Assembly (NCBI GenBank): GCA_963804045.1
Contig: CAWDOR010000033.1
Location: 62,001-126,000, forward strand
DNA: 64,000 bases
Source of the DNA: Rhodoblastus sp963804045
Lineage (GTDB): Bacteria > Pseudomonadota > Alphaproteobacteria > Rhizobiales > Beijerinckiaceae
Reading direction: 5' to 3'
The translations under genes were made by a program, and so were the position numbers. The notes under the pieces are model-generated. The model was not told where the DNA came from, ran no database searches, and saw nothing but the letters and a program-made list of their open reading frames with translations. This document shows, piece by piece, positions 18,107 through 25,841 of the stretch (position 1 is the first letter of the stretch; the number at the start of each line of letters is the position of its first letter).

Positions 18107-18658
18107 TCAATCGAAACGGAACAGGTGATATTCGAGGCGCGGCTGGCGCCCGCCAATCAGGTCGGTGACATATTTCCAGATGGCGTCGCCCGAGGGCGGG
18201 CATCCCGGAATGAAATAATCGACCCGGACGATCTCGTTGATCGGATAGACCTTGTCGAGCAACAGCGGCAATTCCGGATCGTTGGGCACGCGGCTCTGCA
18301 CGCCGGGCATGTCGGTATAGACCCGGGTCAGCATGTCGCCGACGTCGAGATGGTTGCGCTGCGCCGGCAGGCCGCCATTGATGGCGCAGGCGCCACAGGC
18401 GATCAGCACATGGCAATGCGCCCGCATTTCCCTGAGCACATGGACGTTTTCGGCGTTGCAGACCGCGCCCTCGACAATGCCGATGTCGCAGGCCCCGAAT
18501 TTCTTGATGTCGGTGATCGGGGAACGGTCGAATTCGGCGACCTTCACCAGCTCCAGCAGGCGTTCGTCAATGTCGAGCAGCGACATGTGGCAGCCGAAAC
18601 AGCCGCTGAGCGAGGTCGTGGCGATCTTCAGTTTTTTTGGCGCGACAGGGGCGTTCAT
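18107..18658 (-). CDS. hoxY: NAD-reducing hydrogenase small subunit HoxY, 183 aa
   Basis: Small [FeS] subunit that passes electrons from HoxH to HoxU/HoxF. It carries the proximal [4Fe-4S] ligands: Cys20 and Cys23 in SGCFGCHMSLLD, then 'ACGACAINGGLPAQRN', and 'FIPGCPPSGD' near residue 150. The short length and absence of a Tat signal fit the cytosolic group 3d type. ATG at 18658 lies two bases from the hoxU stop and uses the GGGGAG inside the end of hoxU, so translation is probably coupled. Confidence 0.96.
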   Translation of the reverse strand: MNAPVAPKKLKIATTSLSGCFGCHMSLLDIDERLLELVKVAEFDRSPITDIKKFGACDIGIVEGAVCNAENVHVLREMRAHCHVLIACGACAINGGLPAQRNHLDVGDMLTRVYTDMPGVQSRVPNDPELPLLLDKVYPINEIVRVDYFIPGCPPSGDAIWKYVTDLIGGRQPRLEYHLFRFD

Positions 18659-18659
18659 C

Positions 18660-19376
18660 TCATTTCTCCCCTTCGGCGACGGCGAGCTGGCTGATCGGCA
18701 GATCGTCATAGACGCGCGCGCCGATCGGGCGGGCGAATCCGACTTCCTTGGGCAGGATCGCGCCGACCGGGCAAACTTTGGCCGCCTTGTCGGTCTTCTC
18801 GAAGGCGCTGTCGCCAAGTTTTCCCGAGGGCGAATTGACGACAATATGGGAGTCGCGGCCGCGCCCGGCCAGCCCAAAGACGCTCTTGCCATCGACATCG
18901 CGGCTGGCGCGCACGCAAAGCTCGCACATGATGCAGCGGTTCAGGTCCAGAAAATAATCCGCGTGCGAGGCGTCCACCTCCCGATTGGGAAAGAAATGCG
19001 GGAAATGCGGCGTGAACATTTCCAGGTCATAGGCCAGCGCCTGGAGCTGGCAATTGCCGCTCTTCTCGCAGCCGGGGCAGAAATGATTGCCCTCGACGAA
19101 CAGCATTTGCAGCAGGGTGCGCCGGCGGTGGTTGAGATCGGGCGTGTCGCTCTGCACCTCCTGGCCGGGCAGGGCCCGCATGGTGCAGGCCGAGCCGCTG
19201 CGATTGTTGACCACTACCGTGCAGAGCTTGCACGAGCCATGGGGCGCGAATTCGGGATGGGCGCAGAGATGCGGGATGTAATGGCCCGAAGCCATCGCCG
19301 CCTGCAAGATGGTCTGGCCCGGTTCGAAGGCGACCTTCTCGCCGTCGAGCGTGAAGATGTTGGCTGTCTCGGTCAT
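18660..19376 (-). CDS. hoxU: NAD-reducing hydrogenase diaphorase subunit HoxU, 238 aa
   Basis: Electron-transfer subunit homologous to the N-terminus of NuoG. Domains in order: plant-type [2Fe-2S] domain with 'CAHPEFAPHGSCKLC' near residues 38-52; the His-ligated [4Fe-4S] region 'HFCPGCEKSGNCQLQ' near residue 100; and a ferredoxin-like [4Fe-4S] domain with 'CIMCELCVRA' near residue 148 and 'VCPVGAI' near residue 205. The start overlaps hoxF's stop by four bases (ATGA), a sign of coupled translation. Confidence 0.96.
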   Translation of the reverse strand: MTETANIFTLDGEKVAFEPGQTILQAAMASGHYIPHLCAHPEFAPHGSCKLCTVVVNNRSGSACTMRALPGQEVQSDTPDLNHRRRTLLQMLFVEGNHFCPGCEKSGNCQLQALAYDLEMFTPHFPHFFPNREVDASHADYFLDLNRCIMCELCVRASRDVDGKSVFGLAGRGRDSHIVVNSPSGKLGDSAFEKTDKAAKVCPVGAILPKEVGFARPIGARVYDDLPISQLAVAEGEK

Positions 19377-21172
19377 GCTTCGGCTCCCAGATGGGCGTCG
19401 GCGTCGTCGCGGCCGGAGATTTCGCGCGCCCGGGCCAGGGCGGCGTCGAGATCTATGTCCGGTTCGAAGTCGCGGTGGATGAGTCGGCGGTCGAAAGTGG
19501 CGGGAAATTTCTGCATGATGTCATGCAGCGCGGCGGTCGCGGTCTGGCCCAGGCCGCAATGGCTGGTGGTGCGCATCAGCTCATGCAGGCGGTTCAGCTC
19601 GTTGAACTCGTAGCGGGCGCCGTGTCCGGCGGCGATCTTGTCCATTTTGCGCGCCACCAGGGCCGTGCCGACCCGGCAGGGCGTGCAGAAGCCGCAGCTC
19701 TCATGCTCGAAGAAATGCGCGAAATTATGCGCGACGTCGAACAGGTCGCGGTTGCGGCCAAACACCATGAAAGAGCCGGCGGTGGGCACATCCTCGAAGG
19801 CGATGCGCCGGCCGAATTCCTGCGGCGTCAGGCAGACGCCCGCCGCGCCGGAAATCTGCACGGCCTGCGGGTCATGGCCGCCGCAATCGTGCAGCACCTG
19901 CGAGACGCGCACGCCAAAGGGATATTCATAAAGGCCGGGGCGCTCGACATCGCCTGACACCGAGAGGATTTTCGTGCCGGTCGATTGCTTGGTGCCCGCG
20001 CCGGCATAGGCCGCGCCGCCCTTCATGGCGATTTCCGTGGCCTTGCACAGGGTCTCGACATTATTGACCGCCGTCGGCTGGTTCTTGTAGCCGCAGGTGA
20101 CCGGGAAGGGCGGGCGGATGCGCGGACGTCCCGGCTTGCCCTCCAGCGATTCGATCAGCGCGGATTCCTCGCCGCAAATATAGGCGCCGGCGCCCATGTG
20201 GATCTCGATGTCGAAATCGAATGTTTCCGCGCCGCAGATTTTCGCGCCGAGCAGGCCGGCGCGCCGCATGTCGGCGAGCTGGGCCTCCAACGGGGCGCGC
20301 AGATAGGAATATTCGCCGCGCAGATAGAGCAGACCCTTGCGCGCTCCGGTGACATAGCCGGCGATGGCCATGCCCTCGAACACGCGGCCGGCGAAGCTTT
20401 GCAGCAGCACGCGGTCCTTGAACGTGCCGGGCTCGCCCTCGTCGGCGTTGCAGACGATGAAGCGTTCCTCGCCCTTGGCGTCGCGGCAGGCCTCCCATTT
20501 GATCGCGGTGGTGAAACCGGCGCCGCCGCGTCCGCGCAGATTGGATTTCTTCATTTCCGCGAGCATGCCGTCGCGGCCATGGGCAAGCGCCGCGCGCAAG
20601 GATTCGCCGGGCGCATAAGCCGAACCGAGCAGCATGTCGGCGCGCTCGATATGATCCTCGACATGGAAATAGGGCGCCGGCCAGTTCGCCAGCGGCGCGC
20701 GAGCGCGGATCAGGTCGCAGATTTCATCGACGCGGCGCGGCGTGAGCTTGGTGATGGCGCGATTGTTGACCAGCAGCGCCGGACCCTGGTCGCACATGCC
20801 GGTGCAGGAGGTCGTGTCGACGCTGACCAGCCCATCGGCCGAGACCTCGCCGCGCTTCAGCTTGAGACGCTTGAGCATATGCTCCATCAGCGCCGGCGCG
20901 CCGGCCATGCGGTCGGTGATATTGTCGGAAAACAGCACGCGATATTTTCCGCGCGGGCGGTCGTAGAGATGGGCGTAGAACTGCACCACGGCCTCGACCC
21001 GGGTGATGGGAACGCCGAGGCTTTTCGCTGTCAGCGCCTGGGTTTCCGGCGACAGCCAGTCGAGCGCATCCTGCGCGTCGCGCAGGATTTGCAGCAAATA
21101 CCCCGCGTCGCCCCGATATTTGGCGATCAGCGGCGGCAGGATCTGTTCGGCCGTCAAAGCTTCCGTGGTCAT
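19373..21172 (-). CDS. hoxF: NAD-reducing hydrogenase diaphorase subunit HoxF, 599 aa
   Basis: NADH/NAD+ and FMN-binding subunit, first gene of the hox operon. The N-terminal ~160 residues are NuoE-like and the rest NuoF-like: FMN/NAD motifs 'LRGRGGAGFTTAIKWE' and 'CNADEGEPGTFKDR', 'GAGAYICGEESALIESLEGK', then the [4Fe-4S] site 'ESCGFCTPCRVG' with a later Cys in 'TSHCGLGQ'. In the NuoE-like part only the second Cys pair is seen (SCTGMC near 122-127); the first pair position reads LFSDNITDRM, without Cys. ATG at 21172. The 265 bases upstream should hold the operon promoter, but I cannot identify it. Confidence 0.96.
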   Translation of the reverse strand: MTTEALTAEQILPPLIAKYRGDAGYLLQILRDAQDALDWLSPETQALTAKSLGVPITRVEAVVQFYAHLYDRPRGKYRVLFSDNITDRMAGAPALMEHMLKRLKLKRGEVSADGLVSVDTTSCTGMCDQGPALLVNNRAITKLTPRRVDEICDLIRARAPLANWPAPYFHVEDHIERADMLLGSAYAPGESLRAALAHGRDGMLAEMKKSNLRGRGGAGFTTAIKWEACRDAKGEERFIVCNADEGEPGTFKDRVLLQSFAGRVFEGMAIAGYVTGARKGLLYLRGEYSYLRAPLEAQLADMRRAGLLGAKICGAETFDFDIEIHMGAGAYICGEESALIESLEGKPGRPRIRPPFPVTCGYKNQPTAVNNVETLCKATEIAMKGGAAYAGAGTKQSTGTKILSVSGDVERPGLYEYPFGVRVSQVLHDCGGHDPQAVQISGAAGVCLTPQEFGRRIAFEDVPTAGSFMVFGRNRDLFDVAHNFAHFFEHESCGFCTPCRVGTALVARKMDKIAAGHGARYEFNELNRLHELMRTTSHCGLGQTATAALHDIMQKFPATFDRRLIHRDFEPDIDLDAALARAREISGRDDADAHLGAEA

Positions 21173-21437
21173 GAGCGAACTCTGTGTTCGGTTCCGCCGA
21201 TGCGCGGCCAGGGAGCGGCGCGCGCGATTCGAATGCGCAGGTTAGATAGAAAATGTAACGGTCTTGAGGCTTGCGGCGCATTTTCGGCGCGACAATAAGC
21301 GCGGGAAACATCCGCCCGCATGACCAGGATCAAATTGCCGCGCCATGTGGCGGCAAAACGGCTTGTCTTTAGGGCGTAGAAACCGCGCTTACACGGAGCC
21401 GCCATTTGCTGCAAATGATCTTTCCGGCACTGGAAAC

Positions 21438-22679
21438 TCAGTTGAGCGCGCCGATCAGCGCGCCGCTCATCAGCGAGGCCAGCGTTCCCGCGACCAAAGC
21501 GCGAAAGCCAAGCGCGACAATATCGTGCTTGCGCTCAGGCGCCATGGCGCTCAAGCCGCCGATCAGAATTCCCAGCGAGCCGAAATTGGCGAAGCCGCAC
21601 AGCGCATAGGTCAGGATCAATTTTGCGCGCGGGCTCAAACCCGGTTGTCGCGCCAGGTCGAGAAAGGCGATGAATTCATTGAGCACGGTCTTTTCGCCGA
21701 GCAGGCGCGCGGCCGTGTCGAGATCGGGGCCGTCTATGCCGATCAGCCAGGCCAGCGGCCGGAAAATCCAGGCGAACAGCCTTTGCAGCGACAAAGGCGC
21801 GCCCCAGACGTCGGGCAGGACGCCCAGCGCCTGATTGACCAGCGAGACCAGCGCCAGCAGCACGATCAGCGAGGCCAGCACATTGACGAGAATGACAATG
21901 CCGTCGCTCGTGCCGCGCGCGATGGCCTCCAGCGCGGTTTTGGGCGGATCGTCGCGCGTCAGCGCCACCTCGGGCTCGGTTTTCGGCGGGAAGGGGACCA
22001 TGATCGCGGCGATGGCCAGCGCCGCCGGCGCCGAAATCAGCGCCGCGGTCAGCACATGGGTGAAGGCCTCGGGGAGGACGGGCGCGAGAATATGGCCGTA
22101 AATGGCCATGACCGTGCCGGCTATGCCGGCCATGCCGACGCTCATCAGCGCGAAAAGCTCGCCGCGATGCATTTCCGTCAGATAGGGCCGCACCAGAATT
22201 GGCGATTCCACCATGCCGACGAAGACATTGACGGCGACGCCCGTCCCCAGCGCGCCGCCGAGGCCGGTGGCGCGGCGCAGGACCAGGGCCAGCAGCGCGA
22301 CGATCCTCTGCATCGCGCCCCAATGAAACAGCAGCGAGGCCAGCGCGCAGACCACGAGAATCATCGGAAAGACATGGAAGGCCAGCACCATCGGCGCGCC
22401 CCCGCCCTTGGACTCGAAAGGCAAGGGCGCGCCGCCGAGATAGCCGAAGACGAAGCTCGTGCCGGCCTCGGTGGCGCGGTCCAGCGCCGCCACGCCCAGG
22501 GCCAGCCAGGCCATGACGGCGGTCAAGGCGGGGACTTTCAGCAACAGCAGCGCCAGCGCCGCTTGCAGACCCAGCCCGGCGGCGACGACACGCGGCGCGA
22601 TGGCGCGGCGGCGCTCGCTGAACAGCAGGGCGATCCCGAGCAGGCAGACAATGGCGAAAAGCCCGTGAAGCAAATGCAT
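21438..22679 (-). CDS. Concentrative nucleoside transporter (NupC/CNT family), 413 aa
   Basis: Inner-membrane nucleoside:cation symporter. About ten hydrophobic segments are visible. Family motifs are 'GTGVAVNVFVGMVESPILVRPYL' near residue 170, the gate-like 'SVGMAGIAGTVMAIYG', 'GEKTVLNEFIAFLDL' near residue 325 and 'TYALCGFANFGSLGILIGGL' near residue 360. ATG at 22679 starts the first membrane segment; an upstream extension is not hydrophobic. It is transcribed alone, ending 265 bases upstream of hoxF on the same strand. Confidence 0.92.
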   Translation of the reverse strand: MHLLHGLFAIVCLLGIALLFSERRRAIAPRVVAAGLGLQAALALLLLKVPALTAVMAWLALGVAALDRATEAGTSFVFGYLGGAPLPFESKGGGAPMVLAFHVFPMILVVCALASLLFHWGAMQRIVALLALVLRRATGLGGALGTGVAVNVFVGMVESPILVRPYLTEMHRGELFALMSVGMAGIAGTVMAIYGHILAPVLPEAFTHVLTAALISAPAALAIAAIMVPFPPKTEPEVALTRDDPPKTALEAIARGTSDGIVILVNVLASLIVLLALVSLVNQALGVLPDVWGAPLSLQRLFAWIFRPLAWLIGIDGPDLDTAARLLGEKTVLNEFIAFLDLARQPGLSPRAKLILTYALCGFANFGSLGILIGGLSAMAPERKHDIVALGFRALVAGTLASLMSGALIGALN

Positions 22680-23038
22680 AAGAGCGCCGAAACGAGAGGT
22701 CCGGCGCAGTCTAGTCGCTGGGCGGGCCTGGGCCAAGCTCGGGCCGCCAAGCGGAATTTTCTCAGTGTTTATACGCATTGTGCGATTGCGGCGCCTGGCT
22801 CATGCTGCGGCTATTACGGATGGGTTCAGATCCGGCGTGAGCCGGCTTTCGGGCGCGCACTGCGAGGGGAGCAGAGACCAACAAAAGCATGCCGCCCGGA
22901 AATTGACTGAGGCGCGTGGTCAATGGCCTCGCGAATGCCTCCAAGCCGCCGCAAGGCGGCTTTTATTTTGGCCTCGCGTCCGCGACCGCTTGTCCTGGAA
23001 CAAGGCCGGACGCGCGAAAATGGCTATGGTTGAACATC
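22680..23038. other. Gene-free stretch with possible small RNA on plus strand
   Basis: Between the nucleoside transporter start and the flavin reductase start. No credible reading frame has family sense. It contains a short strong hairpin, CCGGC-GTGA-GCCGG, at 22832-22845 and an intrinsic-terminator shape at 22943-22969 on the plus strand. With no plus-strand gene in front of that terminator, a small transcript of about 100-190 nt is possible. I do not recognise tRNA, SRP RNA, tmRNA or 6S RNA in it. Confidence 0.4.
22943..22969 (+). terminator. Intrinsic terminator without an annotated upstream gene
   Basis: AAGCCGCC-GCAA-GGCGGCTT forms an 8-bp stem with a GCAA tetraloop and runs into TTTTATTTT. 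This is a textbook rho-independent terminator for plus-strand transcription, 70 bases before the flavin reductase ATG. Confidence 0.7.
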
Positions 23039-23569
23039 ATGCGCGATCTGCCGCTCGCCAAAGTCTATGCCCTGCTCGAGCCGGGGCCGGTGGTGTTGCT
23101 GACCACCGCCAAGGACGGCAAGGCCAATGTTATGACCCTGTCGTGGCACATGATGGTGGAATTCGTTCCGCCGCTGATCGCCTGCGTGGTCAGTTCCGCC
23201 AATTTCAGCCATGAGGCGCTGGCCAGAACCGGCGAAGGCGTCATCGCCATTCCCGCTGCGGACCTGGCGGAAAAGGTGGTGGCCATAGGCAATTGTTCCG
23301 GTCGCGACACCGACAAATTCGCGGCTTTCGGCCTGACGCCGCGGAAATCCGCGAAGGTCTCGGCGCCGCGCCTAAAAGAGTGTTTCGTCAATATCGAATG
23401 CCGCGTCGTCGATCGCACGCTGGTCCGGCGCTATAATCTTTTCTTGCTCGAGGCGGTCAAGGCCTGGATCGATCCGGCGCGCCGCGACGCCAAAACGCTG
23501 CATCATCGCGGCTGGGGCGCCTTCGCCGTCGATGGCGAGATTTTGCGTCTGCCCTCGGGCAAGGCGTGA
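23039..23569 (+). CDS. Flavin reductase-like domain protein, 176 aa
   Basis: FMN-binding split-barrel protein of the flavin reductase family. The order 'PVVLLTTAKDGKANVMTLSWHMMVEFVPPL' (split over residues ~18-48), then 'HEALARTGEGVIAIP', 'IGNCSGRDTDKFAAFGLTP' and the C-terminal 'HHRGWGAFAVDGE' is characteristic. ATG at 23039 is the start that gives the family N-terminus; an earlier GTG adds non-homologous sequence. It lies 63 bases upstream of the NsrR-type regulator on the same strand, so control by that regulator is plausible but not shown. Confidence 0.85.
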   Translation: MRDLPLAKVYALLEPGPVVLLTTAKDGKANVMTLSWHMMVEFVPPLIACVVSSANFSHEALARTGEGVIAIPAADLAEKVVAIGNCSGRDTDKFAAFGLTPRKSAKVSAPRLKECFVNIECRVVDRTLVRRYNLFLLEAVKAWIDPARRDAKTLHHRGWGAFAVDGEILRLPSGKA

Positions 23570-23632
23570 TGCGCTGGCGTTATTGTTGCCCAACGCATAT
23601 AAGTTTTCAGCGTCAAGAAAGCGGACTTCCTC

Positions 23633-24112
23633 ATGCGGCTGACCTCCTATTCCAATTACGCCCTGCGCATTCTCATGGTCGCGGCGCTGCGGCGCGGGCA
23701 ATTGGCGACGGTGCAGGAGGTGGCGGATTGTTTCGGCATTTCCAAGGCGCATCTGGTCAAATGCGTGCATCAGCTGGGGCAATGGGGCTATCTGGAAAAT
23801 ATTCGCGGCCGCCACGGCGGTTTCCGTCTGGCGCGGCCGGCGGAAAGCATCACGGTCGGCGAAGTGATCCGCCTGACCGAGGAAGATTTGACGCTGGTGG
23901 AATGTTTCAACGCGCAGACCAACAGCTGTCCGCTGATCGACATCTGCCGGCTGAGCGCGGCCTTCAAGCGCGCCTGCGCCGCTTTTTTGGAGGCGCTCGA
24001 CGGCGTCACCATCGCCGAGATCGCCGGCAATGGCCCGGAAATATCGCGGGCGCTGAATTTCGATTGGACGGAGCAAAATCCGGGGCGCACGGCGCGGGCG
24101 CCGGCGGCCTGA
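23633..24112 (+). CDS. nsrR: Rrf2-family [FeS] repressor, NsrR type, 159 aa
   Basis: Winged-helix regulator of the Rrf2 family that senses nitric oxide through an iron-sulphur cluster in NsrR members. The N-terminal helix-turn-helix spans 'VQEVADCFGISKAHLVKCVHQL' in two turns (residues 27-48), the wing is 'IRGRHGGFRLARP', and the cluster ligands are Cys91, Cys99 and Cys105 with spacing C-x7-C-x5-C, which fits NsrR rather than IscR. The C-terminal ~25 residues are unstructured. GCGTT ... AACGC half-sites about 30-50 bases upstream might be an operator, a weak guess. ATG at 23633. Confidence 0.88.
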   Translation: MRLTSYSNYALRILMVAALRRGQLATVQEVADCFGISKAHLVKCVHQLGQWGYLENIRGRHGGFRLARPAESITVGEVIRLTEEDLTLVECFNAQTNSCPLIDICRLSAAFKRACAAFLEALDGVTIAEIAGNGPEISRALNFDWTEQNPGRTARAPAA

Positions 24113-24113
24113 T

Positions 24114-24474
24114 TCAGCGTATGTCCCAGGGCCGCAGACAGGCGGGCGGATCGGCGTCGCAATTGAGCAGCCGGGCCGGCAAGGACTTCGCGCCAATTGG
24201 CGGCGATCGCGATGTTCACGCCGAAAAGCAGCAGGGGATAGGCGACGACATAGCGGAAATCCGCGTCGATCCAGAAAAACAGCAGATCGGCGGCAAATTT
24301 CAGCGGCGAAAAGCCGATCTTGCCGGGGTCCTTCTTTTTGCGGCCAGAGGCCTCGCTGACCACAGGCGCCGACGGCCTGTCGAGCCTGTCCATATGTTGC
24401 AACGCGATGGCTATGCCCAAGCCTACGCAAATTCCGACGGTGATCAAAAGTCCCGTCGTAAGATGTTCGGGCAT
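24114..24474 (-). pseudogene. Small two-segment membrane protein, probably frameshifted near its end
   Basis: The ATG at 24474 has a strong GAGGAGGG ribosome binding site. Residues 1-85 hold a first membrane segment (LLITVGICVGLGIAIAL), a Lys-rich loop 'GRKKKDPGKIGFSPLKFAADLLFFWIDADFRYVVAYPLLLFGVNIAIA' in two pieces with the second segment, and then 'NWRE'. In the same frame the reading runs on antisense to nsrR for over 300 bases. In the neighbouring frame it ends cleanly as 'SLPARLLNCDADPPACLRP' WDIR and a stop at 24114. A single extra base near 24185-24195 would explain this; 361 bases is one over a multiple of three. Function unknown. Confidence 0.55.
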
Positions 24475-24597
24475 GTCGCCCTCCTCACTCCACGATAAGA
24501 CACTCCGCATATTTATACTGAACGGGTTTTATAATTACGTTACGTAAGTAGTGAAAATGCGATCGGATGGAGTTGGTCTGGCTTTACTCTACGGCGC

Positions 24598-25520
24598 CTA
24601 TAAGGCCGGCCACAGCGCCGCGCGTTGCGCAATACAAAAATCGCGGAATTTCAACGCGGCCCGACTTGGCGCGGGTTCGGAGCGGGTGAGCAGGAACCAT
24701 TGGCGCACCAGCGGCAGGCCGGCGACTGGCAGGGCGATCAAATGGCGGTCGGCGATTTCCATCCGGCAGGTATGGGCGGAGATGATGGCGATCCCCAGGC
24801 CGGCCATCACCGATTGCTTGATGGTTTCATTGGTGCCCATTTCCACGACATTGAAGGGCCGCCCGCCGCCGATGCGCTCGAGAAAACGCTCCATCAGCGT
24901 GCGCGTGCCGGAGCCCGGCTCGCGGGCGAGAAAGCGTTCGCGCAACAGGTCTTCGGCGAGAATCTGGTTGTCGCCCTCCAGCCGGTGGCCGGGCGGGGCG
25001 ATGAGGATGTGGGGATGGTCGCCAAGCGTGGCGGTTTCGGCGCGGATATGGCCGGGCGGACGGCCCATCATCGCCACGTCGAATTCGTCGCGCTCCAGCC
25101 CGCGAACGATCTCCTCGCGATTGCCGATGACGAGAGTCACGCGAATATCCGGACAGGCGCGGTTGAAAGCGGCGACGAAAAAAGGCGCCAGATATTTGCC
25201 GGTGGAGACCACGCCGAATACTACGGAGCCAGTGACGCCGGCGATCAGCGCCTCGACGCGCTCGCCGGCCCGGGTCGCCAGACGCTCGAAGTCCTGGGCG
25301 AGACTCAAGATTTCGACGCCGACTTCGGTCGGGGCGAAAGGCGCGGCGCTGTCGCGCTGGAACAGGGGGCGCCGACCATTTCCTCCAACAGCTTGAGCTG
25401 GGTGCTGATCGCCGGCGGCGTGACATTGAGCGCCTGGGCGGCGCCGGTCACCGAGCCGCGCTCGACCGTGGCGGCCAGGGCGCGCAATTGGCGGCGGGTC
25501 AATCCGCGAAAATCCGGCAT
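24598..25520 (-). pseudogene. cbbR: LysR-type Calvin-cycle regulator CbbR, split by one-base frameshift
   Basis: Activator of the divergent cbb operon. The first frame (from ATG 25520, behind GAGGAGGAG) encodes the LysR helix-turn-helix: 'LTRRQLRALAATVERGSVTG', 'AAQALNVTPPAISTQLKLLE', then 'MVGAP'. The family continuation LFQRDSAAPFAPTEVG and the whole effector domain, 'GSVVFGVVSTGKYLAPFF', 'AREPGSGTRTLMERFL', 'NETIKQSVMAGLGIAI', lie in the next frame and end at 24598. One extra C (plus strand G) in the five-base run at 25365-25369 joins them. Length 923 is one short of 924, that is 307 residues, normal for CbbR. Probable sequencing error, since the operon it controls is intact. Confidence 0.87.
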
Positions 25521-25841
25521 GGGCTCGCTCCTCCTCAAGTTCAGATAATCTAAATCACGCTTCCATTTTTTTAAATTTATTTTTCGATCGGGCCGGCGCA
25601 AGTTCCTCCCACAGCCGCCGCGTAAATGGGCGGCTGAAATCGAGCAGACCCTTCCCCGAACCGTCATGGCCGGCCCGCCGGTCTCGTGACGGGAAACGCC
25701 GACGCCGCGCGAAAGAATTGCCTCTGCCGCGCGGGGTCATGGACCAGGCGTTTTTCGGCGCGGGCCCGGCCTTGGCCGGGCATGACGACCGGGCGGGGCG
25801 CTCGAAACAATCGACCGGCGAAATGCCGGCGGGAGGAAACC
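25521..25841. promoter_or_regulatory. cbbR-cbbF divergent control region
   Basis: About 320 bases without a gene. The end near cbbR is AT-rich (25560-25585, including TAAATTTA at 25572-25579) and holds the likely CbbR operator. The middle and cbbF side (about 25665-25795) contain GTCATGG ... CCGGGCATGAC palindromic pieces like the REP/RIME element found behind cbbM. The cbbF ribosome binding site is GGGAGG, five bases before its ATG. Confidence 0.6.
25540..25554. promoter_or_regulatory. Candidate CbbR operator palindrome
   Basis: TTCAGATAATCTAAA is a 15-base near-perfect palindrome (TT-AGAT-A-ATCT-AA) with an inner T-N11-A, the LysR-type recognition form. It lies 20 bases upstream of the cbbR start and about 290 upstream of cbbF, the usual place for autoregulation plus divergent activation. 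Confidence 0.6.

Noticed and set aside
16600..18168. Plus-strand frame of 522 codons opposite hoxH
   Set aside because: hoxH has every active-site motif on the minus strand; the plus frame is an artefact of codon bias.
21290..21400. Sigma-54 -24/-12 promoter for the hox operon
   Set aside because: The best match (TGGC-GCGGCAAT-TTG on the minus strand) lacks GC at the -12 position, so it is not convincing.
22820..22850. tRNA-like T-loop GGTTCAGATCC
   Set aside because: The flanking bases do not form a T-stem, and no acceptor or anticodon arm can be drawn around it.
24537..24547. TTACGTAA-containing palindrome as a regulator site
   Set aside because: An eight-base palindrome in an AT-rich gap is expected by chance often enough, and no second site or matching regulator is evident.
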